Below are positions 15,265 through 25,977 of a stretch of 37,070 bases of DNA, one piece after another. How positions within the stretch are numbered: the first letter of the stretch is position 1; each line of letters begins with the position of its first letter. Location: the IMG/VR virus record IMGVR_UViG_3300025168_000253, positions 1 to 37,070 of that record. One strand, 5' to 3'. This DNA comes from a virus. Both the position numbers and the translations under genes were made by a program. The notes under the pieces were generated by a model. That model was not told where the DNA came from, searched no databases, and saw only the letters and a list, made by a program, of their open reading frames with translations.

Positions 15265-15782
15265 GCTTTGTAACGGCGGCAATCGTAATTGGAACTGGTT
15301 TATCTGCTTATAGCTCTATTCAATCTGGTAAAGCTGCAAAGAAAGAAGCTCAGTTTAATGCAGCGCAAATGGAAAGAGACATGGAGCTAGGTCGCATTGA
15401 GGCAACTCAGAATGCAACGGCTATGGCTCAAGACTATGCACAGTCAGTATCAGCTAACGATGCCTTCTTTGCTTTTACTGGCAGGGATGTAAGTGACAGA
15501 AGTGTACGCGCATTCATGGAACGGCAGGAAGAAATCTACAGTACAGATATTAGTAGACTAGCGTCTGATACCAATATGAGAGCGCAGAGTGTAGCGGCTA
15601 TGGCTGGGGCAGAGCGTCAACGTGGACGCAATGCTTTGACTGCTGGTTATCTTGGCGCTGCTCAGTCTATTGCTGGTGGGATTTATGAAGCTGGTACTGT
15701 TAAGACTGGCAAGGATGTTAGCGGAGGTACTACTACTAAGCCTAGCATATCCTACAGTAGAAAATATAGAAGGGCTTATTAG
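15261..15782 (+). CDS. Internal virion protein (T7 gp14-like)
   Basis: A 173-residue protein with an N-terminal hydrophobic segment (TAAIVIGTGLSAYSSI) followed by Ala/Gln-rich helices (AAKKEAQFNAAQMERDMELGR), as in gp14-like ejectosome proteins that insert into the outer membrane. It is the first of three consecutive genes that match the gp14-gp15-gp16 order. It ends one base before the next ATG. Confidence 0.75.
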   Translation: MSFVTAAIVIGTGLSAYSSIQSGKAAKKEAQFNAAQMERDMELGRIEATQNATAMAQDYAQSVSANDAFFAFTGRDVSDRSVRAFMERQEEIYSTDISRLASDTNMRAQSVAAMAGAERQRGRNALTAGYLGAAQSIAGGIYEAGTVKTGKDVSGGTTTKPSISYSRKYRRAY

Positions 15783-18700
15783 ATGGCTGTAATTCGTCAG
15801 AGACAACAGGTTTTTAGCAAACCAATCGGTGTCACTCGCATGGACACAGGCGAAGCAGACTTGTGGAGAACAGTTAAGGCTGGTGCCGATCAGTTGACTT
15901 CTATTGCCTTTAGAGAAGGGCAGACCATTGCCGAGGAAACTGGGCGTGAAGCTGGCTTAGGCGCGCCTATGAATGAAGTGCTTGGCGTAAACCCAGAGTC
16001 AGGTAAAGTTGAGCCTGTTTCTGCGCCTCAAGGCTTTGGTAGTATAGCGCGTAGAGCATATGAAAAAGTTGTTGATGCTCGGTTTATGGATGAAGCTGAT
16101 AGCCGTCTAAGATTAAAAGCTAAAGAACTGGCAAGTAAATACAAGCGAAGCCCTACAGAGTTTGCCAATCAGATGAGTAGCTTTATTGCTGAGTCTGCGG
16201 AAAAAACTGCTGATGGTAAGTATAAGAATATTATCCTAGACAACGGTAAGAAGTATCTGTCTGACATGCATATTAACCTAATGGATCAAGCGCGATCAAG
16301 GGCAAGGGTACGAGAAGCAGAACTTGGTAACTACAATCTATTAGAAGGTGTTAGCCATGCGCGTGATGCCGCAGAACAGGGCGACTATGGTTTAGCTGCT
16401 GAGCTATCTCAACAGCAAATACAAAGAGCAAAAGACTTATATGACGCTGATTTAATAAGTATTTCTGAATTAAGAACACATCAAACAAACTATAAAACTT
16501 CTGTTGCTCAAGGTGTTATTCAAGATATATTTACTCGGATGCCAGATGAATTGCAGCGTAAAAACTTTATGTTGTATCTTCGTACTGGTGGCGCAGATGG
16601 CGAAATGCCTCCAGTCTCTTTAGATCAATCACCTAAATGGAACTCTGAAAAAGGTAGGTTTATTAATCCATTAAGCGCAGATGATATTAATGCTGCTCAA
16701 TTTATGCTGCTTCCAAGAATGCTAACAGACAGAATGTACAGAGCGCAAGCCTTTGGGACTATGATAGAGGCTCTTACTCCGTTTGATGAAATAGAATCTA
16801 TGGAGCAAGAGCTTGATACCTTAGACGATTCACAAAAAAGAAATCGCTCTTATTTAGATGATAGCAACGCAGCAGATATATTCCGATTTGCCGAAGCATT
16901 AGACGCTAGAAAATCTAATATTGAAAATATAGAACGACAACGTGCCGCAGCAGAGTTAGTTGTTAGACAAAACAGTTTAGCTAGAAATCAACAGCTTGAG
17001 ACGCTTAGAGAAAACGAAGCATTTGGTGGACAGGCATCCCAGTTTTTAGAGGGTGTTTTGCAAAGCGCACAAGAAAATCCTGATTTAACTATGCTTGCTG
17101 GTGGTGAGGGTCAGCCTACATCTTCTGATATTTTTGGTGGGGTGTATAATGCACTACAAGCTGCATCAAGTGGATTAAGTAGTGAGGTTAGAGATCGTAT
17201 AGCTGGATTTGAGCAAAGGTTTGAAGATGGTGAAGAGGGATATACAATTGCTAAACTTAGATCAGATCGTCAGGAAGTTCAAAGGTCTGGTTTAAACGCT
17301 TTACTTGATCTTGGTTTGTCAGATGGTAACTCTGACAAGTTGTTAAGCGCATTAAATGGCGGCTCAACAGAAGGATTAACTACTGTTCAAGTTGCTGTGG
17401 TGCAGGGAATTAGAAGTAATGAGGGTACTTTAGTTGTTGGTGATATGGGTTATGTTGGTGAATACATAAGCCAAAACAAAGATAGTGCGCTTGAGAAAAG
17501 ACAAGATAACGTACTTCAGTTTCAAGCTGCTACATTAGGTAACGATGCTTTAAATAGTGCTGCTACACGTGGCTGGCAAGGAGCTTATGACTTATTTATC
17601 TCTGAGTCTTCTCGTTTAGGCGTTCAAGAAGGTGCATTAAGTGGTCCTGAGTTTCGCATACAGCAAGCCATGATACGCAAGGCTTGGGCTAAAAGCATTG
17701 TTGATACTAATTATTCTGCAATGAGCCAAGCTGAGTTGACTGATTTAAGAACAGCGGTTGCAACAAAAAAGATTGATCCTAATATTAGTGAGTATTCACA
17801 AAGAGTTGCTGAACAAATTAAAGGTATTGCTCGCGAAGACTTAAATGTTGAGGCAATTACAGGTCATATTGATACTTTAATAAATGCTAAGGTTAAGGAA
17901 AACAACCGAGAGAGACAAGCTAATATTATATCTAATAGACTTACAGTTGGTGATATGGGAAGCACAAAAGAACAACGTGCTGAAACTGCATTAGCTGCTG
18001 ATCAGGCTATTATTCTTAATGTTCTTGGCCTTGAGGCTGGTGATGCTGATGATCCTGCTGTTATATCTAACGCTATATCCGAAGCAATGTTATCGCCAGA
18101 ATCAATGGCACCTGATGGTGAAACAGGATTTGATGCAGCAACGGCATCTGATCAAGGTATGATTAGGCATCAAGTTCAACAAAACATAATGCGCGGAATT
18201 ATATCTCAAGGCTTTGTGGATAACCTTAAAGGCATTGCTATAGCTGGGCAGCAAAAATTTACTGATGATGAAGTTGCGTTAACAATGCAGCACTTTGCTA
18301 ACTTAGCATTTTACAAAGATCAGAATGGTCAGAATCTAAATCTTTTAATGCAGTTTGAAGACATACTAGGCAAAGAAACTTTGTCTAAATTAGAATCCGT
18401 GCATCATGCAAGTAAACTTTTAGGCTCAAATAACATGCGCGGTTTGCTGTTGCAAATGGATGATAACGCTTTTGATCCAGCGTTTCAGGATAGAATGAAA
18501 ATTGAGTTTAAAAGCGGTACTGCTTTTATGGGTGAAGACGATGATATGAAGCTGTATTCTGGCGAGGCAAGAGATATGCTTGCTAATTCAGCTAAATATT
18601 TGTGGATGGCTACAGGTGGAAATCCAGAGGCAGTGACTCAGGGCCTTAAGTCAATGTATGAAGAAAAGTTTGCCAACACTAATGGTTACGTTTTTGATTC

Positions 18701-19319
18701 TTCTCATATGGATGGAAGCAAAAGTCGCTTTGCCCCTAGTATTGTATTTCCACAAGAGCCAGTAAGAGATGCGTTCTTAAACCATGTGGCTACTACATTT
18801 GCAAATAACACTGAGCATCCTGTTACTGGCAAGCCTTATACATTTGGTGCTAATTCTAGTGGAATAATTACAAGTGAGTTTGCAGCATTAGTTTCTCCAA
18901 GACTTACTCAATCATACAATATAGCCCTTAGTGGCAATAAATTTACTATGGGTGAAGGGTTTCTTCATCCAATAGAAAAAAGCAGTGATGGTACTGTTTA
19001 CTATCAGGCTTATGAAGTAAACGAGTTTGGTTCGTTTCGCCCGATTCTAACCAAGGAAGTTAAAAGTAAAGATGGCAAGGTTATAAGCGGTGGTGCGCCG
19101 ATGTACTTTACAAGCAAAGAGCCGTACTTAAATAAGATACGAAAAAACTTAGGATTGCAGGAATTAGCTGAGTCTAAAGTAATGACTAATTTAATTGAAA
19201 ATAAAAAGGCAAGAGAAGTAGAGCAGGGTATAGTAGAAGGTGGTCCTGCATCTGGTCGCTCTGTTCTTGGGTCTGATGCTGGTCTTACAGAGGCACTAAT
19301 GGCAAGGCGCAATCAATGA
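15783..19319 (+). CDS. Internal virion protein (T7 gp15-like position), 1178 aa
   Basis: A very large, mostly helical protein (Glu/Ala/Gln-rich, long stretches such as RAAAELVVRQNSLARNQQLETLRE) in the place of T7 gp15. It would form the periplasmic tube of the DNA ejection machine. It is longer than T7 gp15 (about 750 residues), as is common in marine relatives. No lysozyme or transglycosylase motif was seen. The stop overlaps the next start (ATGA). The assignment rests on position, size and composition. Confidence 0.72.
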   Translation: MAVIRQRQQVFSKPIGVTRMDTGEADLWRTVKAGADQLTSIAFREGQTIAEETGREAGLGAPMNEVLGVNPESGKVEPVSAPQGFGSIARRAYEKVVDARFMDEADSRLRLKAKELASKYKRSPTEFANQMSSFIAESAEKTADGKYKNIILDNGKKYLSDMHINLMDQARSRARVREAELGNYNLLEGVSHARDAAEQGDYGLAAELSQQQIQRAKDLYDADLISISELRTHQTNYKTSVAQGVIQDIFTRMPDELQRKNFMLYLRTGGADGEMPPVSLDQSPKWNSEKGRFINPLSADDINAAQFMLLPRMLTDRMYRAQAFGTMIEALTPFDEIESMEQELDTLDDSQKRNRSYLDDSNAADIFRFAEALDARKSNIENIERQRAAAELVVRQNSLARNQQLETLRENEAFGGQASQFLEGVLQSAQENPDLTMLAGGEGQPTSSDIFGGVYNALQAASSGLSSEVRDRIAGFEQRFEDGEEGYTIAKLRSDRQEVQRSGLNALLDLGLSDGNSDKLLSALNGGSTEGLTTVQVAVVQGIRSNEGTLVVGDMGYVGEYISQNKDSALEKRQDNVLQFQAATLGNDALNSAATRGWQGAYDLFISESSRLGVQEGALSGPEFRIQQAMIRKAWAKSIVDTNYSAMSQAELTDLRTAVATKKIDPNISEYSQRVAEQIKGIAREDLNVEAITGHIDTLINAKVKENNRERQANIISNRLTVGDMGSTKEQRAETALAADQAIILNVLGLEAGDADDPAVISNAISEAMLSPESMAPDGETGFDAATASDQGMIRHQVQQNIMRGIISQGFVDNLKGIAIAGQQKFTDDEVALTMQHFANLAFYKDQNGQNLNLLMQFEDILGKETLSKLESVHHASKLLGSNNMRGLLLQMDDNAFDPAFQDRMKIEFKSGTAFMGEDDDMKLYSGEARDMLANSAKYLWMATGGNPEAVTQGLKSMYEEKFANTNGYVFDSSHMDGSKSRFAPSIVFPQEPVRDAFLNHVATTFANNTEHPVTGKPYTFGANSSGIITSEFAALVSPRLTQSYNIALSGNKFTMGEGFLHPIEKSSDGTVYYQAYEVNEFGSFRPILTKEVKSKDGKVISGGAPMYFTSKEPYLNKIRKNLGLQELAESKVMTNLIENKKAREVEQGIVEGGPASGRSVLGSDAGLTEALMARRNQ

Positions 19320-22300
19320 TAACACAACTTCCCACTACTAATTTTACAGAAAACTTTGAGCCTGAGTTTAAACAAGCTATAGCTTTTTCAGATACAGTCG
19401 GAGCAATGAACAGTGTTGCTTATCAACCATTCATAGATGCGTATAAAGCTAGAAAAAAATATGGTTACAAGGTTGATCAAGACTACAACTCCGCTGATGA
19501 TATTGGAGAAGAATACCAGCCATATTTTAATACTTTAGTCTTTGCTCAAAACGAACGTCATATGTCTGACATGAAAGCTGGCATTGATGATGGCATAGCC
19601 AATCGCAGGGTGTTAGCTAACTCAAGTGCTTGGGCTGTAGCTGGCGCTGGTTTGTTTGATCCTATTAACTTAATACCTTTGCCATTTGGCGGTGCTGGTA
19701 TCGGTATAGTTAAGTCTGCATTGCGAACTGGCGCTGGTGTTGGCGCTTTGCAAGCAGGATTAGAGATAGCAAAGGTTCCTTACGATCCTCTTCAAACAAT
19801 GGAAGAAGGTGTTAGCAATACTGCTATGGCTGCTGCATCTGGATTGCTTTTTGGTGGCGCATTTAGTGTACCGTTAAACAGGCGCGTACTAGCAGAGGCT
19901 AGGCATAATAAGGCTCACATAGAGGCAACGGAACGCCAGCAAGATTTTGAAAACTTAGCTGCATTATCAGATGAAGAACTTGCTGCGGCTAGATCAAAAC
20001 CAATACGCAATCAGTTTGAGTCTGCGAATACAGACAGCCTAAAGGCAGAGGCTACACGATTGCGTGAGTCTACACTTAGTCCGCAAGGCCCAGTTCTTAT
20101 GGGTGCAACAGAGCAAGCAAGACTAAAGGCTGTTACTTCCGAGCTTGCAGTAAGGAACTTAGATACTGTAGGCAAAGACCCCTATGCTATAGCGGCTGGT
20201 GGTACTGGTCCTATCTACCTTTCTACGCCTATCCGCAGGGTTTTGTCTGCTGCTATACCTGATTCAGTTAAAGAGCGTATGAGCCGTATGGCATCTGATT
20301 CTGGCTTGCTGCAAAACTTACACGTTATGGGCAAGACGCTAGGTGCTTCTGTGTACCAGCGCATGGCACCGCTCAAGGGCGAATGGGTTAAGGCCGATGC
20401 TAAGATGACTGAGCTATGGGGTTTATCTATAGGCACAGAGCCTAAGACCGTTCTTGGTATGAACTTTACAGAGAAGGCGGTTTCTTTTGACTCTAAGTTT
20501 GGCAGTGGTAAGCAGCAGACTTACAATGATTTCTTAATTGAAATTAACAGGCAGCGTGTATTTAAAGAAGAACCTAGAACAGAAGTAGAAGTTGCAGCGC
20601 GTAAGGTGCTGAATGATTTCTATGATGTATGGGGCCAGCGTCTACAAGATACAGGGCTTATAGTTAATAAGAATAAACTGGTTGCAGACATTGTTAAGGT
20701 TGATGGCAGGATTGCTGACCTTGAGGCTAGGTTAGCTAAGATAGAATCTAATCCTAAGTTTAAGTACAAGAAGATGACTGTTGCGTCTATTCGCAGTCAA
20801 ATGACTAGAGCCACCAAGCGCAAAGAAACATTGCAAGATTCCCTAGATGCCATTGCTGATGGTGATACAAAGGTTAATCCCGCTAACGAAGACTTCTTTA
20901 GCCCTAGATACTTTGACCACGCTACAGTTAAAGCAAGGCGCGAAGAGTTAGAGGCAATCATATCTAAGTGGTACATGGATAACCCGTTTATCTACGTTAG
21001 AGATAAAAGCGGTAAGGTAGTAAAACAAAGATTAGACAGCAATAAGACTGCAACTGACGCTAGGGCCAAGGCCACTGTAAGTAAGATACTTAACGAAACT
21101 ACAGAAGACGCCGATGAGTTCTTTGGCTCTGGCAAATCAATGCACCTAAAGCACAGGGGCTTAGACATACCAAACAAATTGGTTTGGGAGTTCATGGTGC
21201 AGAACCCTATAGATACTATGAAGTCATACGTACACAAAACAGGTGGACGCTATGAGTTTGCCAAGATGTTTGACGGGCAAGACTTTGACGAGATGCTAGA
21301 GGATGTACGCTTAGAGATGATGGAGGCTGGGCATTCTCAGCGTGACATTAACAAGGTGGGTAGAGACTTTGTGCATATGTATGACCGTGTGGTTACTTCG
21401 GTTATGAAGACTGATCCTGATCGCTGGGATAACAAGGCTGCATTTGTAATGAAGGAAGCGGCACAGCTTAATTATCTTGGTAGTGCTGGCCTCTCTGCTA
21501 TTCCTGACTTTGCTCGGATCATTATGGAGCATGAGATAGGTGATGTTCTCAAAGGGTTAATGGAAATATTATCTAACGAGCGTGTTAGATTAACTAGCGA
21601 AGAGGCTAATTTTGCTGGTGAAGCATTGGAGATGAACCAAGGCAATGTTCACATTCGTATGATTGATGACATTAGCAACAACCCTAGAGCTACAACTAAG
21701 TACGACATGATGAAGAATGCGTTTTACATTGCTAACGGATTGTCGCCTATTACTCAGTTTGCCAAAACATTAGACTCAATCATTCGCGGCCATGTTATAA
21801 TCAAGGATTCTATAGCATGGAAGAACGGTACTATCTCTAAGCAGAACAAAGAGTATTTGCTGCGCTATGGCATTAGCGAAGAGATGGCATTGAACATTGC
21901 TGTTGCTCCGCATCAAGTTACTGAGAAAGGTTTTTATTTACCTAACACTAAAGATTGGGAAAATGCGTATGCGTTTCCTGACACTGGTGAGTATATGCCT
22001 AACGCTAAAATTACCTATGGCAATACTAGCAGGTATAGAAAAGACGGTAGTTATGTTGCAGCGGCAGTAGACTACGAAAAGAAAACTATTAAGTTTGACG
22101 TTGATTACATCAAAGGGACATTTGACGAAAAGCCTTGGACTCAGCCAAAGGTGGAAGGTGTAAAGCCATTAGCAGAAAATGCGTTTGAAACACCGCAGCA
22201 ATGGGCCAATTTTGTTATGATGCACGAAATTATGCACACAAAGTTTCAGCCAGAAGATTTAAAACTTAATCTTGGCAAGGGCAAAACTTATGACCGCAAT

Positions 22301-23101
22301 AATCCAAAACACTACGCTAAGTACGAAAACAAAATCAACGATCTTGCACTTAAAGAACACAACAAGCAGCCCAAGATAGAAGAAGAAACTCTAACAGCCT
22401 TTAGGTCTGCGCTTTCTAGCGGAATACTTAACACAATCATGATGGGTACGCCTGCTGACAAGCCTATCTTAGTAGACGGTGTGGCTTACGTTCCTATGAA
22501 TGTGGCACGGATGTTCGGAATGAAGGAAGACGCACGTGTAAGGGGCTACTCACGCATTGAGAGTGGCCTTCTAGGGCTTCCATTTCAGTTCTACAGCTAC
22601 GCACTGGCAGCAACAAACAAAGTTGCAGGGTCATTCATGCAGGGGCAGATGAAAAACAGGTGGGGTGGATTAGCTACAGCGATGGGCGCTGGCTATTTAT
22701 CGGTAATGATTAAGACGCCTGACTTTGCTTGGGACAAGATGGAAATGGAGGATCGCTTTGCTAGGGCATTTGATCAAAGTGGTGTTATGGCTTTATACAG
22801 TGACCTGTTTTACACTGCTATGTCTACTTCTCTTGCCCTTGGTGGCCCTAATATTAGTGGTGGAATGCTTAACCCGAAGTTCCCGCCGCGTGAAGGAACG
22901 ATGGGAATGGTAGATGCAGCTACAGGTGTTGGTGGTGCTGGCGTAAGTATAACAACAGACTATGCCGAGGGCGTTGGTCAGTTTCTTAACGGTGAATACG
23001 GCGAGGGATCAAAGCAGATTATACGTTCATTGCCTTTCGCTAGAATGTGGTTTTGGAAAAATCAAATGAATGAGGCTACGAATGCTATATCCCGCTTTTA
23101 A
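19316..23101 (+). CDS. Internal virion protein (T7 gp16-like) with HExxH segment, 1261 aa
   Basis: The largest protein of the window, in the place of T7 gp16, which crosses the inner membrane during DNA ejection. Residues about 100-180 are Gly/Ala-rich and hydrophobic (WAVAGAGLFDPINLIPLPFGG...), suited to membrane insertion. A zincin-type HEIMH lies at residues 970-974, preceded by WANFVMM, with possible later ligands in KYENKINDLALKEH. I saw no N-terminal transglycosylase motif such as T7 gp16 has, so the HExxH segment may be its functional replacement. The C-terminal part is conserved-looking (GLPFQFYSYALAATNKV). Confidence 0.75.
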   Translation: MITQLPTTNFTENFEPEFKQAIAFSDTVGAMNSVAYQPFIDAYKARKKYGYKVDQDYNSADDIGEEYQPYFNTLVFAQNERHMSDMKAGIDDGIANRRVLANSSAWAVAGAGLFDPINLIPLPFGGAGIGIVKSALRTGAGVGALQAGLEIAKVPYDPLQTMEEGVSNTAMAAASGLLFGGAFSVPLNRRVLAEARHNKAHIEATERQQDFENLAALSDEELAAARSKPIRNQFESANTDSLKAEATRLRESTLSPQGPVLMGATEQARLKAVTSELAVRNLDTVGKDPYAIAAGGTGPIYLSTPIRRVLSAAIPDSVKERMSRMASDSGLLQNLHVMGKTLGASVYQRMAPLKGEWVKADAKMTELWGLSIGTEPKTVLGMNFTEKAVSFDSKFGSGKQQTYNDFLIEINRQRVFKEEPRTEVEVAARKVLNDFYDVWGQRLQDTGLIVNKNKLVADIVKVDGRIADLEARLAKIESNPKFKYKKMTVASIRSQMTRATKRKETLQDSLDAIADGDTKVNPANEDFFSPRYFDHATVKARREELEAIISKWYMDNPFIYVRDKSGKVVKQRLDSNKTATDARAKATVSKILNETTEDADEFFGSGKSMHLKHRGLDIPNKLVWEFMVQNPIDTMKSYVHKTGGRYEFAKMFDGQDFDEMLEDVRLEMMEAGHSQRDINKVGRDFVHMYDRVVTSVMKTDPDRWDNKAAFVMKEAAQLNYLGSAGLSAIPDFARIIMEHEIGDVLKGLMEILSNERVRLTSEEANFAGEALEMNQGNVHIRMIDDISNNPRATTKYDMMKNAFYIANGLSPITQFAKTLDSIIRGHVIIKDSIAWKNGTISKQNKEYLLRYGISEEMALNIAVAPHQVTEKGFYLPNTKDWENAYAFPDTGEYMPNAKITYGNTSRYRKDGSYVAAAVDYEKKTIKFDVDYIKGTFDEKPWTQPKVEGVKPLAENAFETPQQWANFVMMHEIMHTKFQPEDLKLNLGKGKTYDRNNPKHYAKYENKINDLALKEHNKQPKIEEETLTAFRSALSSGILNTIMMGTPADKPILVDGVAYVPMNVARMFGMKEDARVRGYSRIESGLLGLPFQFYSYALAATNKVAGSFMQGQMKNRWGGLATAMGAGYLSVMIKTPDFAWDKMEMEDRFARAFDQSGVMALYSDLFYTAMSTSLALGGPNISGGMLNPKFPPREGTMGMVDAATGVGGAGVSITTDYAEGVGQFLNGEYGEGSKQIIRSLPFARMWFWKNQMNEATNAISRF

Positions 23102-23155
23102 ATGTGCGTTGCTATGGGTTTTATCTACTGTTAGCAGAACCGAAAGGAGTGCATC

Positions 23156-25756
23156 ATGACTATTACTTTAGCACAGAACGCAGCGCGTGTATCTTACTCT
23201 GTAAGTGAGGGAGCTACACAAACATCGTTTACTGTATCGTTTGAGTTTTTTGATGCTGCCGATCTTAACGTATATGTTGATGGTACTTTAAAAACTATCA
23301 GTACTCACTACACTGTAAGCGGGGGCAGCGGTTCTACTGGTGCAGTAGCTATATCAGTTACAGGCGCAAGCGGTGGCAGCACTGTGGTTATTACTAGAAG
23401 TATTGCGCTTGCTAGAACAACTGACTTTCCTTCGTCTGGGTCGTTTCAGATTGCCACGCTTAACACTGAGCTAGATCGTTTTACTGCTATTGCTGCTGAC
23501 CTTAAAGATTCTGCTGATCGTGCATTAATTCTTTCTGATTCAGACTCAAGTGTTTCTACAACATTGCCATTGTTGGCTAGTCGTAAAGGTACTGTTCTTG
23601 GTTTTAACGCAAGCAGTGGTGCTGTTGAGGCGGGTCCATCTATTACTGCGGTTCAAACTTTATCTGCTGCAAGTGCATCTATTAATCTTCTTGGCACTGC
23701 TGCGGTAGTTGAAGATATGGGCTTATTGTCTGCTTCTGCGGTTATAGAAGACATGGGGCTTTTAGGTACTGCTGCTGTTATTGAAGATATGGGTTTGCTT
23801 GCAACCTCTGCTGTTATTGAGGACATGGGATTACTTGCCACGTCTGCTGTTATAGAAGACATGGGCTTGCTTGGAACTAGCGCCAACGTTACAGCAATGG
23901 GATTGCTTGGTAATAGTACAGTAATTACAAATATATCTAACCTTAGTGCTAGTGCTGTAATTGCAGACATGGCTATACTTGCTACAACAGATGTTGTCGC
24001 TGATATGAATACATTAGCTACAAGTGATATTGTTGCTGATATGAATTTACTAGCAACATCTGCTGTTATTGAAGACATGGGCTTATTAGCTACTTCTGCT
24101 GTTATAGAAGATATGGGCTTACTTGCCACCTCAGCAGTTATAGAAGATATGGGGTTATTAGCTACAAGCGCAGTCATTGAGGACATGGGGCTATTAGCTA
24201 CGAGCGCGGTAATTGAAGATATGGGATTGCTGGCTACAAGTTCAGTCATCTCCGATATGTCAACACTTGCTGGCAGTGGAGCAAATCCTAATATTACTAG
24301 CGTTACAGCCAGCGGAGCGGTAACGGCAGGGTCTCTAATTGCAACCACATCTATGACCGTCCAAAACGCCAGCGGCACAGAGGGTGTGTTTCTAAATTAC
24401 AACGAAAACGGCGGTGAACTTCAATTATTGGGCACCAGCGGCAATACCAAACTTCTAATTGATTATCTGGACAGCGACAATGACGGCAACGGTTTAGGGA
24501 GAATTTTAAATCTAGGTGCTGGCAGCACGGGCGTTCAAATTGGCGTTGCAAATGCTTCCAATACTGGAGGTATTATTTTTAGCACAGGCAACAATGTGAC
24601 CCGCCAATTAATATCCAATATCGGTGACATAACTAACTACAATACTGATGGCAGCACGGCTAAAATGACGTGGGATGCCAGTGAAAACAATCTCACTTTT
24701 GTTGACGGAGCAAAAGCGACTTTTGGAAATTCTGCAGATTTGCAAGTGTATCACGATGGGTCAGATTCTTATGTAGATGATGCGGGTACAGGAGCTTTAA
24801 TTTTACGTGGCAATAGTAATGTTACCATTGGAAAATATACAGGCGAAACAATGGGTTTCTTTGAAGCTGATGGTGCAGTTTCTCTATATCACAACAATGC
24901 AGTTAAACTAGCCACAGCAGCTACAGGCGTAGACATCACGGGCGCTTGCACGGTTAGCCCAGATACTGCTGGTAAAGATACATTTTTATTTACCTCAAAT
25001 GCCGCCAATGATGCGAGTATGTTTTTAAAATCTGACACCACCAATAAAGTAAACATTCAAGCAAACGGCGATTCTTTTTTCAATGGCGGTAACGTCATGG
25101 TGGGTACTACTGACACTACTCTTTACAATAATTCAACCGGCACAGGCACTAAAATTGGTGGTGATGGTCGTTTAGATGTAGCACGCCAAGGTGATACCGT
25201 TGCAACTTTCAACCGCACTGGAAGCAGTAACGGAGAAGTAATACGGATAGTTTCGTCGGGTACTACGGTGGGGAACATTACAATCTCAGGTTCAAACACA
25301 GCCTACAACACATCCTCAGACTACCGTTTAAAGACTGACGCACAGCCGATGACAGGTGCATCTGCCCGTGTGCTGGCACTTAACCCAGTTAACTTTAAGT
25401 GGATTGCAGACGGTACTCGTGTTGATGGTTTCTTGGCACATGAGGCACAGGCTGTAGTTCCTGAGTGTGTTACAGGCACCAAAGACGCAATGCGTGACGA
25501 AGAGTATCAGGTATCAGCAGCTACAGGTGACATCTATACACCAGCTACAGATGAAGCAGACGAGGTTATTCACAGCGCAAATGCAGAGCAACCAGAGACA
25601 CTAGCAGATGGTAAGCAGTGGCGGGAGACTACACCCGCTGTAATGGGTACTCGTTCAGTACCAGACCTGCAGGGCATTGATCAATCCAAGATTGTTCCAT
25701 TGCTTGTGGCTGCACTGCAAGAAGCATTAGCACGGATTACGGCATTGGAAGGATAA
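23156..25756 (+). CDS. Tail fibre with T7-like N-terminus, 12-residue repeats and S74 chaperone
   Basis: An 866-residue fibre. Residues 1-150 match the T7 gp17-type attachment domain (TITLAQNAARVSYSVSEGATQTSFTV...). Residues 178-369 are sixteen 12-residue repeats with consensus LLATSAVIEDMG, likely a trimeric shaft. Then follow beta-rich segments (ADLQVYHDGSDSYVDDAG). The C-terminus is an S74-type intramolecular chaperone with SSDYRLKTDAQPMTG, the usual Ser-Lys pair, then VLALNPVNFKW and GFLAHEAQAVVPE. It would trimerise and cleave itself. The ATG follows AAAGGAG. Confidence 0.9.
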   Translation: MTITLAQNAARVSYSVSEGATQTSFTVSFEFFDAADLNVYVDGTLKTISTHYTVSGGSGSTGAVAISVTGASGGSTVVITRSIALARTTDFPSSGSFQIATLNTELDRFTAIAADLKDSADRALILSDSDSSVSTTLPLLASRKGTVLGFNASSGAVEAGPSITAVQTLSAASASINLLGTAAVVEDMGLLSASAVIEDMGLLGTAAVIEDMGLLATSAVIEDMGLLATSAVIEDMGLLGTSANVTAMGLLGNSTVITNISNLSASAVIADMAILATTDVVADMNTLATSDIVADMNLLATSAVIEDMGLLATSAVIEDMGLLATSAVIEDMGLLATSAVIEDMGLLATSAVIEDMGLLATSSVISDMSTLAGSGANPNITSVTASGAVTAGSLIATTSMTVQNASGTEGVFLNYNENGGELQLLGTSGNTKLLIDYLDSDNDGNGLGRILNLGAGSTGVQIGVANASNTGGIIFSTGNNVTRQLISNIGDITNYNTDGSTAKMTWDASENNLTFVDGAKATFGNSADLQVYHDGSDSYVDDAGTGALILRGNSNVTIGKYTGETMGFFEADGAVSLYHNNAVKLATAATGVDITGACTVSPDTAGKDTFLFTSNAANDASMFLKSDTTNKVNIQANGDSFFNGGNVMVGTTDTTLYNNSTGTGTKIGGDGRLDVARQGDTVATFNRTGSSNGEVIRIVSSGTTVGNITISGSNTAYNTSSDYRLKTDAQPMTGASARVLALNPVNFKWIADGTRVDGFLAHEAQAVVPECVTGTKDAMRDEEYQVSAATGDIYTPATDEADEVIHSANAEQPETLADGKQWRETTPAVMGTRSVPDLQGIDQSKIVPLLVAALQEALARITALEG

Positions 25757-25797
25757 TCACACATGACTAGAGCAAAAGATTAAGGGCGTACATTTAA

Positions 25798-25977
25798 ATG
25801 CCAGATATAAATGAGCGTGTTTCTGCGTTAGAAAAGGATGTAGTCGCTTTGCAAACAGAAGTAAGAATCCAATTCAAGGAAGTCTTTACTCGGATCAAGC
25901 GACTTGAGACTGTGCTTATAGCTACGTCTGGTGCAACTATCATTATGCTTTTAACTATTTTAAGTAGGATGGGGTAA
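25798..25977 (+). CDS. XhlA-like coiled-coil membrane protein (59 aa)
   Basis: A short gene with an N-terminal coiled coil (NERVSALEKDVVALQTEVRIQFKEV...) and a C-terminal membrane helix (VLIATSGATIIMLLTIL), the layout of haemolysin XhlA-like lysis accessory proteins. The ATG is at 25798; the ribosome site is weak (AAGGGCG). It opens the lysis group. It could serve as a holin helper or as a small membrane anchor. Confidence 0.65.
   Translation: MPDINERVSALEKDVVALQTEVRIQFKEVFTRIKRLETVLIATSGATIIMLLTILSRMG

Noticed and set aside
23687-24262. Tandem repeat that might be taken for a CRISPR array
   Set aside because: The 36-base units are contiguous, lie in frame in a fibre gene and have no spacers.
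23653-24378. 241-codon antisense frame opposite the fibre repeats
   Set aside because: It is created by the repeat period and codon pattern of the fibre; the translation is a simple repeat without a start signal.
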